Assembly: GCF_003086295.3 (NCBI RefSeq)
Contig: NC_092053.1
Coordinates: 117,200,445-117,264,444 of the forward strand
DNA length: 64,000 bases
Source of the DNA: Arachis hypogaea
Lineage: Eukaryota; Streptophyta; Magnoliopsida; Fabales; Fabaceae
Direction: 5' to 3'
The translations under genes and the position numbers were made by a program. Of this stretch, positions 23,611 to 35,117 are shown one piece after another; positions within the stretch are counted from its first letter, which is position 1, and each line of letters opens with the position of its first letter. The notes beneath the pieces were generated by a model. That model was not told the DNA's origin. It was given only the letters and a program-made list of their open reading frames with translations, and did not search any database.

Positions 23611-25277
23611 TAGCTCGATATCCTAAGTCATCATTCTTCCCGCTAAGTCGGGTTTCTGGAGTACTTGGCGGATTCCCTGGTCGGTCCTCACGACCACTTG
23701 ATGACCCTAGAAGTATTGTCGTAATCTACGGGAAGAGGTCAGGAGCGCAAGTGCCAACTTCTCTAATTTGCTGTATCTCAATTTTGCCCCTTGCAGTGCT
23801 TTGCTCACAAAGTAAATTGGCTGTTGGATCTTTCCTTCTTCTCGCACTAACACTGCTGCCATCGCTTCATCCATTATAGCCAAGTACAGGTATAGCGGTT
23901 CTCCGACCTTGGGCTTCCCGAGAACAGGTGGTGTTGCAAGGATCTCTTTGAAATGCTTGAATGCTTCTTCACACGCCGGGGTCCATTCAAATGCTATCCC
24001 CTTTTCATCAGGTTAAAGAATGGTAGCGCCCCAGTAGCCGACGCTCCAAGGAACCGTGATAGCGCGGTGAGCCTCCCTGTCAACCTTTGGACGTCTTTAA
24101 TGTATCCCGGGCTCTTTATCTGGAGTATTACTTCACATTTTTCTGGATTGGCCTCTACCCCTCTTTGGGTTATCATAAATCCCAAGAACTTTTTTGCTTC
24201 CATGGCGAAGGCACATTTAAGTGGGTTGAGCCTCATGCCGTGTTGTCGGAGGGAGGCGAATACGTTTTCCAGATCACCTATGAGGTCATCAGGTCGGGTG
24301 GTCTTTACTAAGATATCGTCTACGTATACTTCCACCGTTTTGCCTATGAGGTCGCTGAATATCTTATTCATCAACCTTTGGTAGGTGGCCCCTGCATTCT
24401 TCAGCCTGAACGGCATTACCTTGTAGCAATATGTCCCCCCCGGCGTTATGAACGCTGTCATCTCCTCGTCTGGCCGGTGCATCAGTATCTGATTGTAGCC
24501 AAAATAAGTATCCATGAAGCTCAGATACCTATATCCCGCCGGCACGTCGATGAGCGCATCTATATTGGGGAGGGGGTAGGAGTCTTTGGGACATGCTTTG
24601 TTAAGATCGGAGTAATCTACGTACATCCTCCATTTCCCATTGTGCTTTCTAACCAGAACTACATTCGACAGCCAAGTCGAGTAGTCGAGTTCCCGGATAA
24701 ATCCCACTTCGAGAAGGCTGGCCGTCTGCCTGGCCACCTCCTCTGCACTTTCTTGTGACATTTTCCTTCTCCTCTGAGTGACCGTCTTGGCCCTCGCGTT
24801 GACGGCCAAGCGATGCAACATAACCTGGGGGTCTATCCCCGACATGTCGGCTGGTGACCAGGCAAACAGGTCGCCGTTAGCCCTGATCATTTCCATTAAA
24901 GGTTTCTTCAGGTCGTGTGGGAGATTCCTGTTCACGAAAGTGAACTTTTCCTCTGTGTCGCCAACCCTGAACCTTTCTAAGTTCCCTTCCGGTTCGGGTC
25001 TGGGTTTGTCATCGACTCTAGCGTCCAGGTCGGCGAGGAATACTCCCGATGCTTCTTTAGATTTCTTCCTTAAGGAAAGACTGGCATTGTCGCAAGCGAC
25101 TACCGTTTCCAAGTCCCCCTTTATGGATCCAACGGATCCGTCGTTAGCGATGAACTTCATTACCAGCATCTTTGTACTGATCACTGCCCCAAGATCGTTG
25201 ATAGTCTTTCTTCCTAGGATGACGTTGTAGGCCGTGGAGTCTCGCAGAACCACGAACTCAGCCATTACCGATCTCCT
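23611..25277 (-). pseudogene. pol: reverse transcriptase and start of RNase H-like tether
   Basis: The open part 23994-25265 shows RT motifs in order: KWRMYVDYSDLNKACPKDSY, LSFMDTYFGYNQI, a GLK-like step changed to RLKNAGATYQRLMNKIF, and the catalytic block VYVDDILVK. A 1-bp frame change near 24010 and TAG stops near 23714 and 23627 disrupt the link to RNase H. The N-terminal side carries the last part of the protease (AYNVILGRKTIN). The right edge at 25277 is the junction with the second nested element. Confidence 0.9.
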
Positions 25278-26505
25278 TGATAAACCACTATTTTATGGTT
25301 TATCTTGTGCTCAATTGAGTGGATTTTATCAATCTTTCATACACTTGTTCATACAAAATGCATGTTTTACATTCTCCTTCCTGATTTTGTGCTATGATTG
25401 AAAACATGCTTCTTTGGACTTATATTTGCTAATATTAATCCTCTCTTATTACTATTCGATGCCTTGATATGTGTGTTAAGTGATTTTAGAGATTACAGGA
25501 CAGGAATGACTCAGAGGATGGAAAGGAAGCATGCAAAAGTGGAAGGAATACAAGAAGTTAAAGAAATTGCTAAGCTGTCCAGCCTGACATCTTCGCACTC
25601 AAACAGTCATAACTTGAGCTACAGAGGTCCAAATGAGATGGTTCTAGTTGCATTGGAAAGATAACATCTGAGGCTTCGCAACTATATATAATTTTCCATA
25701 GCTTCCCCGAAGCCAGATGACGCAAACGCGTGGACGACGCTTCCGCGTCACTTTCCCGCGACCTGTACGTACCAGAATACGCTGGGGGAAATTTTTGGGC
25801 TGTTTTTGACCCAGTTTTTGGCCCAGAAAACACAGATTAGAGGCCATAAAGTCGGAGAATGCATCCATTCATAAGAGGTCTTCGATTATTCACTTTTCAT
25901 AATTTAGATGTAGTTTTTAGAGAGAGATGTTCTCTCCTCTCTCTTAGGTTTTAGGATTAGGATTCCTCTTAAAGGATTTATGATTTCAACTTCCTCTCAG
26001 GTTCAATATTCCTTTTACTTTATATCTCTCTTCTACTTTCAGATACTTTAATGCTTTTGTTTGTTGATTACATATGTTGCCAAATTGGCTTACGAACCAT
26101 TCATGTTAGGAATTTCTTTATTTAATATAAATCGAGGTATTTCAGAATTATGATTACTTTCCTTTATTTATATAAATAATTTAGATTTTTCCTTTTGGCT
26201 TTGGTTCATTAATTGGTGACTCTTGAGTTGTCAAACTCATCGTGATTGCTAATTATTATCTTTGCTGATTGATTTAAATTCTTATAACTCTAGTCTTTCC
26301 TTAGGAGTTGGCTAGGACTTTAGGTGTTAAATTGATTTATCCACTTGACTTTCCTTTGCTTTAGTAAAGGTTAACTAAGTTGGATTAAAACTCAATTCTC
26401 ATCACCATCGATAAGGATAACTAGGATAGAACTTCCAAATTTTCATACCTTGCCAAGAGTTTTATTAGTTATTAATTTATTAATTTCTGTAATTTATTTC
26501 CCTTG
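25278..26505 (+). repeat. LTR 1 of the non-coding LTR element, 3'-truncated
   Basis: It matches LTR 2 from TGATAAACC to about ATTTATTTCCCTTG (26490-26505) and then diverges into interior sequence. LTR 2 goes on for roughly 220 more bases. LTR 1 also lacks about 55 bp around 25730 relative to LTR 2. Confidence 0.85.
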
Positions 26506-27131
26506 CCAATCATGCGAACGCGTGAACCACGCGTCTGCGTCGCATGTGCCGCACAACTTATCCAAATCAGCACCAATTATCTTATCTTTTCTTTTCTAAT
26601 CCTAATTTTTTCTATCTTTTCTTCTTTCTTCTTTCTTTCTTACTTCATCTTTTTAACTTCTCATCCCTCTTTACTTCCATTCTATTTTATTTAGTTTATT
26701 TACATACTTTCATCCATTGCATTTTAACCTTGGGTATATTTTTATTTTCTTTTCTAAAATTATTATTTTTTCATTGGTGTTAAAATTTTTCTCATTCAAC
26801 TGTTACATCTTTTTGAATTATTCTGGTGCTTCATGACTTGTTTTATTCTAATTGGGTATTATTATTCATAAGTCAATGCTAATTTTTATAATACTGATAT
26901 TCCTTTTGCATTGATACGCACTTACACTATTTTGCATTACCCACACCCTCTTCCCCATTGTTGCAATTCTTGCACTATTGATATGTCGTATGCTTCTACT
27001 GTTTTCTCACTGCATGTTGTAGCTACCATGTAATTGAAACCTTTATTATTTGGCATTACCAACCCATATTTTATTTATTTTTCTTATCTTTATTTCTGGG
27101 TTACTTTTCTCCCTTTTCCTCTTCTTTCAGG

Positions 27132-27248
27132 ATGGCCACCGAGGAAGGGAAAAGGAAGAACTTCTATATGGAGAGACAGACAAGTCAATCTGCACAATCT
27201 ATAGAGAAAGGCATCAGTGGGAGCAGCCCGTCCACTTGTACATCTTAG
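27132..27248 (+). CDS. 38-codon ORF in the non-coding LTR element
   Basis: ATG 27132 follows a TTTCAG that looks like a splice acceptor. The product is hydrophilic (begins MATEEGKRKNFY, Ser-rich end) and resembles no family I know. It ends at 27248, two bases before a hairpin. It may be the stump of a gag start. Low confidence that it is translated. Confidence 0.3.
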   Translation: MATEEGKRKNFYMERQTSQSAQSIEKGISGSSPSTCTS

Positions 27249-27250
27249 CA

Positions 27251-27288
27251 TGCACCGAGGACGGTGCAATCTTTAAGTGTGGGGAGGT
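27251..27288 (+). other. hairpin plus AAGTGTGGGGAGGT module, internal copy
   Basis: TGCACCG, loop AGGA and CGGTGCA (27251-27268), six bases, then AAGTGTGGGGAGGT (27275-27288). The 17-mer from 27272 is identical to the one before LTR 2 at 28685. It is followed by CGATACC, reminiscent of the LTR start TGATAAACC. Confidence 0.85.
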
Positions 27289-27352
27289 CGATACCGATCT
27301 CCATGGGTTAGTTATTCTCTTCTCAACACCAATGTCTTATTTTCTTCATTAG

Positions 27353-28663
27353 TTCATTGTTGCATTGCATAATAGATTGCATGTGTAGTTGATTGTTTGC
27401 ATTTAAATACTACTTAGTTGAAAAATAATAAGTTTCTTTCTAGGACCCTATTTTTGAAAAAAAAATTCACTAATTTAAATAAAAAATTAAAATTTTCTAT
27501 GTGTTAAATTTGTTTGAAGTTGTATGTGGAACATGGTTTTTGAGCCAAAGAACACACAACCTGTGAGATTTTGAGATTAATTACATGGTTACATTAGTTA
27601 ACCATAAATATTTTATTCTTGTGTGTTTTCTTCTCTATAATTGCAATCTTTACCTTGTTCCACTCTATATGTCCATTATTTAGTGTATTTACATGCTTGC
27701 ATACGATTGAGGCCATTACTTGTTTTAGCGCACTTCTCCCAAATAAACCCCCTCTATTCCATAACCACATTACTAGCCTTAAGCAGAAAAACAAAATAAA
27801 AATCCCAAGTTAAATCCTTGGTTAGCTTAAGATAGATATTGTGTATAATTTAAGTATGGAGAATTTTATGGGAATATGAGATGATAGAAAAAAAAAGGGA
27901 ATTAAATTGAATAAGTTATTTGAAAATTTGGGAAGCATGCTCATGTGAAATCAAAATAATTAAATTAGCATGTGCATTAAAAAAAATATTAAGTAATTAA
28001 ATAAGGGGATACAAAAAAAAGAAAAAAGAAAAATAATATTACCCCAAATGCAAAATAAAAAGAATCAATGCACATGGGACAAAATTCAAAAATAAGTTTG
28101 ATACATGAGCATGTAATACAAAAGTGGGAAAATTTTGGGTAGCTAGGTAAAGCATTTTAAATTATATAAAGTATGTATATGTTAGGTGAGATCTTAGACT
28201 AATCAAGAATTCACTTTGTTAGCTCACTTAGCCTTATATATATATATATATATACCTTTACCTCAGCCCCATTACAACCCTGAAAAGACCTCATGATGTT
28301 TGCATTGGTATACTAAATATTTGTTGATTGGTTAGATGAAGAACAAGGTTGAGAAAGCATGACTAGGGAAGAGTAGAGTGATTGACCCTAGACACTTGAG
28401 AGTTAGAGTGATATACACTACCAGTGAGGTTCAATGCTTGATTCTATGTTCCCTGCTTTCATGGGCTGTCTTCTTACAAGTTTACTTGTCTTTTATTGTA
28501 TAATTTGAATTAGTGAAATCTGATTTATGTTTGTCTTGAAGAGCTTATTTACTTTTAACCAAGTAGATAGAAACATCTTTGCATGTAGTTGCATTCATAT
28601 AGATAGGTTGCATTTCATACATTCTACCACTCCTCTTCACTCCCTTATAGCTTCTCTTGAGCT
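27353..28663. other. non-coding interior of the LTR element
   Basis: AT-rich sequence without coding potential. A short TA run is at about 28237-28254. Only the module at 28664 stands out. Confidence 0.55.
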
Positions 28664-28701
28664 TAGCATGAGGACATGCTATTGTTTAAGTGTGGGGAGG
28701 T
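28664..28701 (+). promoter_or_regulatory. hairpin plus polypurine tract next to LTR 2
   Basis: TAGCATG, loop AGGA and CATGCTA (28664-28681), six bases, then AAGTGTGGGGAGGT (28688-28701), directly against LTR 2. The purine run fits a polypurine tract. Confidence 0.85.
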
Positions 28702-29887
28702 TGATAAACCACTATTTTATGGTTTATCTTGTGCTCAATTGAGTGGATTTTATCAATCTTTCACACACTTGTTCATACAAAATGCATGTTTTACATTCTC
28801 CTTCCTGATTTTGTGCTATGATTGAAAATATGCTTTTTTGGACTTATATTTGCTAATATTAATCCTCTCTTATTACTATTTGATGCCTTGATATGTGTGT
28901 TAAGTGATTTTAGAGATTACAGGACAGGAATGACTCAGAGGATGGAAAGGAAGCATGCAAAAGTGGAAGGAATACAAGAAGTTGAAGAAATTGCTAAGCT
29001 GTCCAGCCTGACCTCTTCACACTCAAACGGTCATAACTTGAGCTACAGAGGTCCAAATGAGATGGTTCTAGTTGCGTTGGAAATATAACATCCGGGGCTT
29101 CGCAACGATATATAATTTGCCATAGCTGCCCCGAAGCCAGATGACGCAAACATGTGGATCACGCGGACGCATGACCTGGCAGAAACGCAATCCACGCAAA
29201 CGCGTGGACGACGCTTCCGCGTCACTTTCCCGCGACCTGTACGTACCAGAATACGCTGGGGGCAATTTCTGGGCTGTTTTTGACCCAGTTTTCGGCCCAG
29301 AAAACACAGATTAGAGGCCATAAAGTGGGGGAATGCATCCATTCATAAGAGGTCTTCGATTATTCACTTTTCATAATTTAGATGTAGTTTTTAGAGAGAG
29401 AGGTTCTCTCCTCTCTCTTAGGTTTTAGGATTAGGATTCCTCTTAAAAGATTTAGGATTTCAACTTCCTCTCAGGTTCAATATTCCTTTTACTTTATATC
29501 TCTCTTCTGCTTTCAGATACTTTAATGCTTTTGTTTGTTGATTACTTATGTTGCCAAATTGGCTTACGAACCATTCATGTTAGAATTTTCTTTATTTAAT
29601 ATAAATCGAGGTATTTCAGAATTATGATTACTTTTCTTTATTTATATAAATAATTTAGATTTTTCCCTTTTAGTTTTGGTTGATTAATTGGTGACTCTTG
29701 AGTTGTCAAACTCATCCACTACAAAAAAAAAGAGTTTAAAATGGCATTTATATTACGGCAGTTTTGAAAAACCGCCGTAATATTCAAACATTATGGCATT
29801 TTTTGTGGCTGCCATAATTAACTTGTATTTGGTGGCGGTTCTGGTAATTCTGGCGGTTTTGAACCGCCATTATCACGTAGGTATAAA

Positions 29888-30358
29888 ATGCAAAAATTTG
29901 CAATCCCTAATTCCAGAACCCTTAACACTACGCATACGGTGGCCTCTCCCTTCTCTCTTTCGTCTATGTTGCTTCGTCCACTACGCTTTCACACTTCAGC
30001 ATCGCTGCCTCCAACGAAACTGAAGGTTCCAAGCCACACACGCGCTTTCTTCCCCATAGTCGCTTCCTCACGTCATGGAACCACGTTTTGCCGACGTTGT
30101 TTCTCCATAGTCGCTGCCCCTGGCCTGTGCGATGACCTCCGATCCTCTTTCTCTCCGACGACAATCTTCTCCAATGATATCTCATCCAGCGACGACCTCC
30201 TTCGGCGACATCTCTTTCAGCCGCGATCTCCTTCGGTGACGTCTCCTTCAGCTTCCTCTCCTTGTCGTCCTAACTATATGTCTTCTCCGCGAAAATCTTT
30301 AACGCCTCCCTTTCGTTCTGGATATGGCAGGTTAGCTTCCTACTTTTTTACATTCTAG
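29888..30358 (+). CDS. unidentified GC-richer ORF in the CACTA element, probably captured DNA
   Basis: A 156-codon ORF with a Ser, Pro and Arg-rich composition and no domain I recognise. Its N-terminal half, with many Ser and Thr and few acidic residues, resembles an organelle transit peptide. The composition contrasts with the AT-rich surroundings. It could be the first exon of a captured gene (GTTAGC near 30330 could be a donor). Translation is unproven. Confidence 0.3.
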   Translation: MQKFAIPNSRTLNTTHTVASPFSLSSMLLRPLRFHTSASLPPTKLKVPSHTRAFFPIVASSRHGTTFCRRCFSIVAAPGLCDDLRSSFSPTTIFSNDISSSDDLLRRHLFQPRSPSVTSPSASSPCRPNYMSSPRKSLTPPFRSGYGRLASYFFTF

Positions 30359-31022
30359 GGTTCAAAAGTGCAAATTATTTCTCTGCTTTTTGCTTCTGTG
30401 AAATTGGATATGCTGATAAGGAATTGAAATTGGAATTAATTAATTCCTATCATAGATAAATTTGTAATAAGTTACATCTTTGAATTCTCCTTTATCCAGT
30501 TATTTTGGAATTAAAGATATCTAAGGATACTGAATGTAAGGATACTGAATGAACATTTTCTAAATTTAGGAGATTCAATGAAATTGAAAAGAAAGAAAGG
30601 ATGAATTACAGCATGAGAGTTAGTAATGGAATGAAGAAGTTGCAGCTTCTCGTGCAGTAGTGCTGCTCTCTTTTGCTAGTGTGTTAGTTCAGTATGTAGC
30701 AATTGTCTGGTTTCTATGTTGAGAATAGACTCAAGGAAGAGGTATAGAGCATCTGCTGAAATTTGATACGTCTCTGTTGTTAGATTTAGTCATAGTTTGT
30801 ACACATAATGGCAGTATAGAAGCAAAATAGTTTTGTTCCTCTGTGCTATCTGTTGAAATATTTTTAGTATTTAGGGAACCAAATTTTATATGCCAGATTT
30901 TGTGCTTATGTGACAGGTTTTAATTACTGGCCTAGTTTTGACTGCGCAGTACTTGTGATGTTTATTGCTTCGTGTAACAATAAAGTTACTTTATTCTCTG
31001 AATATATAAATAATTAAGCTGG

Positions 31023-31200
31023 CAGCCGCAACATCATTTAGCTCAATTAGATTTTGGAATTCTAAAGTTAGAATTTGAGTTTGACATGTTGACTTGATTT
31101 GGATAGCCGCAGCATCGTTTAGCTCAATTAGATTTTGAAATTTTAAAGTTAGAATTTGAGTTTGACATGTTGACTTGATTTGGACAGCCGCAACATCATT
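31023..31200 (+). repeat. tandem duplication of about 81 bp
   Basis: Two copies of a unit beginning AGCCGCARCATCRTTTAGCT and ending GACTTGATTTGGA lie at 31023 and 31104. A third partial copy starts at 31185. Confidence 0.8.
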
Positions 31201-32264
31201 CTATCATATGTGCTACTGTGCTGTGAAATTCTCCGATGGCATTCTCCTACGTCGGGAATTTCGTCCATCGAGCTACTGTGCTGTGAGATTCTCTTTCGGC
31301 AGACTCACGAGGTAGGTTCTCCCTCTTTTCCTTTGTTCTCTTGGTTTGCACTTGATCTGTGATTTGATTTTGCTGAATTCAAATGCTCATATGTGATTAT
31401 TGCATCTGAAACTTGATCTACTCCTTTTTTATTTTATGGTTTTGATTTTCATTCTTTAATCCTCTTCAAGGTTGGAATTAATTTTGTTTGTAGCCCCATT
31501 CTTGTGTTCCATTGTTGAATTTCAGTAATTGGTGGTGTATATTTAGTGTATATTTCACTAGGTCTCGCAGCTGGTCATATGTCGAAAGACCCGGTCTTCT
31601 CCTACTAGGTGCCTTGTTGATTGCTCAGCTGGTAAGCATAAACCTCTTATTCCTCTTTCAGCATATGAAATTTTGTTTTCAAAATTATTATAACACCCAA
31701 AAATTGTATATCTCAAGTCTCTATGTTCATGGAAATAACTTGATATACAACTCTAAATTGAAATGCTAATTAAGTAGTATGTTTCATCATTAGAACATGC
31801 ATATCTATTATCTCATTGTTTCCATCTTAAACAGTAGTTTGTTATTCTTTATTAAACAAGTTTTAAGACCACTTTTGCAGTTTCTAATGCTTCACTGTTA
31901 TAATTATGCAGCTATCTCTAGTGAAATTCCCTCCAATCAACCATCCAAAATACTTGTAACAACTATTTTCAATTAGTGGTTCAATGATTGCAGTGATGAT
32001 ATCAAAAGATGCTGCTCTCATGCTTTGAACAAACTTCAGGATCATTATGGTTGGAAGGTGCTGCATGTAAATTTTGTTTTGGAAAAATAGCTTTTAACCC
32101 CTTTCTTTCTTTGTTGAATTTCTAATTGCAATATAATTGAACTGCAATTTGTTCACAATTTTCATGTAGTTCCTTTATCTATGGCTTAGTTAATTAGTAT
32201 CACAAATAAAATAAAATGAATACCCCCTATACATCTCTCTTGTTCATTGGTATTGGTTACTACA

Positions 32265-32312
<48 letters not shown>
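32265..32312 (+). repeat. (TTA)n microsatellite
   Basis: An uninterrupted run of about 15 ATT/TTA units within the CACTA interior. Confidence 0.95.
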
Positions 32313-32315
<3 letters not shown>

Positions 32316-32890
32316 GATACTTAGCTTCAGTTGCGGCTTTTACTTGTGAACATGCCTTTGATGTCTCTAGTCTCTAGTAATGATAATAATGATATAATAA
32401 TAAATAGAGCGTATATAGTAAAAGTTAAATCAGATATTAAAAAATGAAATAGCATGTCTGCAGGAATGTGGTAACTATGTGAGAGAGTTAGTATGTGTGT
32501 GAAAGAGAAGGGAAATGATGTTCTATTTGATTTGGCTTTACAAGAGTCCTTATAGAGTGGAAGATTGAAATAACTACTTATATGTTATGGCTTTCAAAAC
32601 CATGGCCAATTATTTTGTGGTTGCAAGGGAGGACCTGTAATAACTGATAACTACTTATACGTTATTGTGTTAAATTGAAATATTTATGAATAGTAAGATA
32701 TAATTGTTAAAATATTTTAATTGGAATTGGACTAGTGCTGCTTATGAGGTGTGCATGAAAAGTACACTACTAAATATTTGGCCATTGCTCCGGGTTGGAA
32801 TGCATGGCAGTTAAAGTTGTGTTTTATTTTATTTACTAATTTTTTAGTTGCTTTTCTAGGAATTCATATGTAATAATCTTTTCTCTTGCA

Positions 32891-33740
32891 GACCAATCCA
32901 TTTGATTTATTTGAGACTTTTTTGGGCTAAGTATGGGTGGCTTTTGTCGTGGCATGGATTCTACTGGATTTGGAACATGTCGAAGTACTGTTACTAAGGG
33001 TCAAGACATCCAGTAAGTTATGCAGCATTTAGTTGGGTATTTCTTGTGCCCATGTTAGTCAGTTCAATAATTTTTATACTTAGCTTCATAAGGTAAATGT
33101 TATCCGTGTTTAAAAGTTTGATTCAAATGTCAACAGGTATGATTTCTCCTTGACATTTTCTGAGGCAATTTTCGAAATAGAGAAAGAATTTGACCTTTCT
33201 CATTTGGAAACATGTGAAGTCTGTAGTGGTACTGGAGCAAAGATTGGCTCTAAAATGAAAATATGTTCAACTTGTGATGGGAGGGGTCAGGTGATGAGGA
33301 CTGAACAAACACCTTTTGGATTGTTCTCATAGGTAATTTGTTATATGTCTGAGGGGAGATGATATCATTTTTTTCTTGATTTGTATGCCCTGCTACCTGA
33401 TATGAAGTAAAAAAAAATAAAAAAACCTTAATAATGTGTTGTATGATTGATGCATTGACCTATGTCTTCCAAAGAAGTTTCTACATTGATTTGGCATGTG
33501 CATTTTCTCTTGAGTTATTGATACCTGCCTCATTTTTACCTTTGAGAATAATTAGTTATGTTCTTATCAATTGCTTATATTAATTTGTTAGTTATTCTTT
33601 ATTCTTATGCAGGTTTTCTTACATGATGTGTACATGAAAATATATTTCTAATCCCATTTTTTAGTATTAGGTTTCAGTTTGCTCGACCTATGGAGGTGAT
33701 GGTGAAATCATATCTGAATACAGGGTGCAACAGTGAGGAA
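32891..33740 (+). pseudogene. captured fragment of a chloroplast-type DnaJ (HSP40) gene
   Basis: Three exons with introns are visible. The first, 32891-33012 (FDLFETF then a 1-bp frame change, then MDSTGFGT), matches the Gly/Phe linker. The second, 33137 to about 33332, has the zinc-finger motifs CEVCSGTG and CSTCDGRG and ends at a TAG where a Gln codon would be expected. The third, from 33671, has CSTYGGDG with the second Cys lost. Introns are 33013-33136 (GTAAGT...ACAG) and about 33333-33670. The J domain and substrate-binding C-terminus are absent. Because introns are kept, genomic DNA and not a cDNA was captured. The order matches plastid DnaJ proteins as I recall them. Confidence 0.8.
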
Positions 33741-34189
33741 TGCAGGGCCATACATAGAGAGACTGAAGTTGAATCAAGAAAGAGAGAAATTGGCAAGTAA
33801 GGTTATGGAAAAAATGTCTGAAATAATTATCTAATCTATTGTCATTCTACAACTCAATGGGCCAAATTTGCAATGAAGTTTTGAAAATTAAGATTCCCAG
33901 GCTTGAAATTGTCAATGAAAATGAGTGTGTACCCATGATTTTGTTGACCATGGTTGGTGTAAATGTATTAAGTTAGGTGTGTACTTTTAAATGTAAATTA
34001 GGTGACGTGCTCTTTATTTTTTTGGTTGGGTTTTGATGTGTAGAGAAAATTAAATGATGAGAACCAATGTATAATATTTAGATAAATTTGGAATAAAAAA
34101 AGTAATCAAAATAGAGTTTATTTTCTATATTTTGTTTATGGATTATGATTTTTTTATTGTGAAATTTTAATAAAAAATTATTTATTTAA

Positions 34190-34664
34190 CGTGGTAAAAA
34201 TGACGGTAAAAACTATCTTTTTAAACGATAAAAAAATATTTCGGTGAAAAAGGGTAGTTTGTAATTGTCATTTTAATCCTACAAAAATGGCGGTGAGGGT
34301 AAAAATGGCGGTTCAAAAATGCCATTTTAACCAATCAAAACAACACTATTAGGGTAAAAATGGCAGTTTGAACTGCCGTTTTAACTCTGGAAATAATGGC
34401 GGTTTGAACCGCCGTTTTAACCCATTTAAAAATCGCGCGTTTTAACCAATCAGAAAGTGTCATTTTATTACCGCCGTTTTAACCTATCCAAAAACCGCCG
34501 TTTTAACCAAGGTAATTGTGGCGGTTTTCTGAAAACCGCCGTAATAACCAGAATGGCGCCCAGAATAACGGCGTTTCTTGGAGGCGCCATTTTTGGTAAT
34601 AATGGCGGTTCTAACCGCCGTAATTTCCAAAAATAACCGCCATTTTAACCTTTTTTTTGTAGTG
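34190..34664. repeat. subterminal repeat array and right TIR of the Pack-CACTA element
   Basis: Over twenty variants of TGGCGGTT and AACCGCCGTTTTAACC in both orientations fill the last 480 bp, ending in TTTTTTTTGTAGTG. The left end (29735-29875) has fewer copies. Confidence 0.9.
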
Positions 34665-35117
34665 GTCGTGATTGATAATTGTTATCTTTGCTGATTGATT
34701 TAAATTCCTATAACTCTAGTCTTTCCTTAGGAGTTGGCTAGGACTTTAGGTGTTAAATTGATTTATCCACTTGACTTTTCTTTACTTTAGTAAAGGTTAA
34801 CTAAGTGGGATTAAAACTCAATTCTCATCACCATCGATAAGGATAACTAGGATAGGACTTCCAAATTTTTATACCTTGCTAAGAGTTTTATTAGTTATTA
34901 ATTTATTAATTCCTGCAATTTATTTCCCTTGTTCAAACCTTTTCAAACCCAAAAAAATATTGTTTTCTATAACCAATAACAGATCATACCTCCCTGCAAT
35001 TCCTTGAGAAGACGACCCAAGGTTTGAATACTTCGGTTTATAAATTTTATTGGGTTTGTTACTTGTGACAACCAAACTTTTGTACGAAAGGATTCTCTGT
35101 TGGTTTAGAAACTATAC

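Larger units (their letters stand above)
29717..34664. mobile_element. non-autonomous CACTA element with captured gene DNA (Pack-type)
   Basis: Ends are CACTACAAAAAAAA (29717) and TTTTTTTTGTAGTG (to 34664), with 3-bp flanks ATC and GTC that differ by one base. Both ends hold many copies of GGCGGTT/AACCGCC subterminal repeats (about 29755-29875 and 34190-34650). No transposase is present. The 4.9-kb interior includes a spliced DnaJ gene fragment, a GC-richer 5' block and simple repeats. It must rely on transposase from elsewhere. Confidence 0.93.

Noticed and set aside
33137..33332. Functional small zinc-finger gene
   Set aside because: The ORF is one exon of a DnaJ fragment with lost partner exons, a frame break and a mutated zinc ligand.
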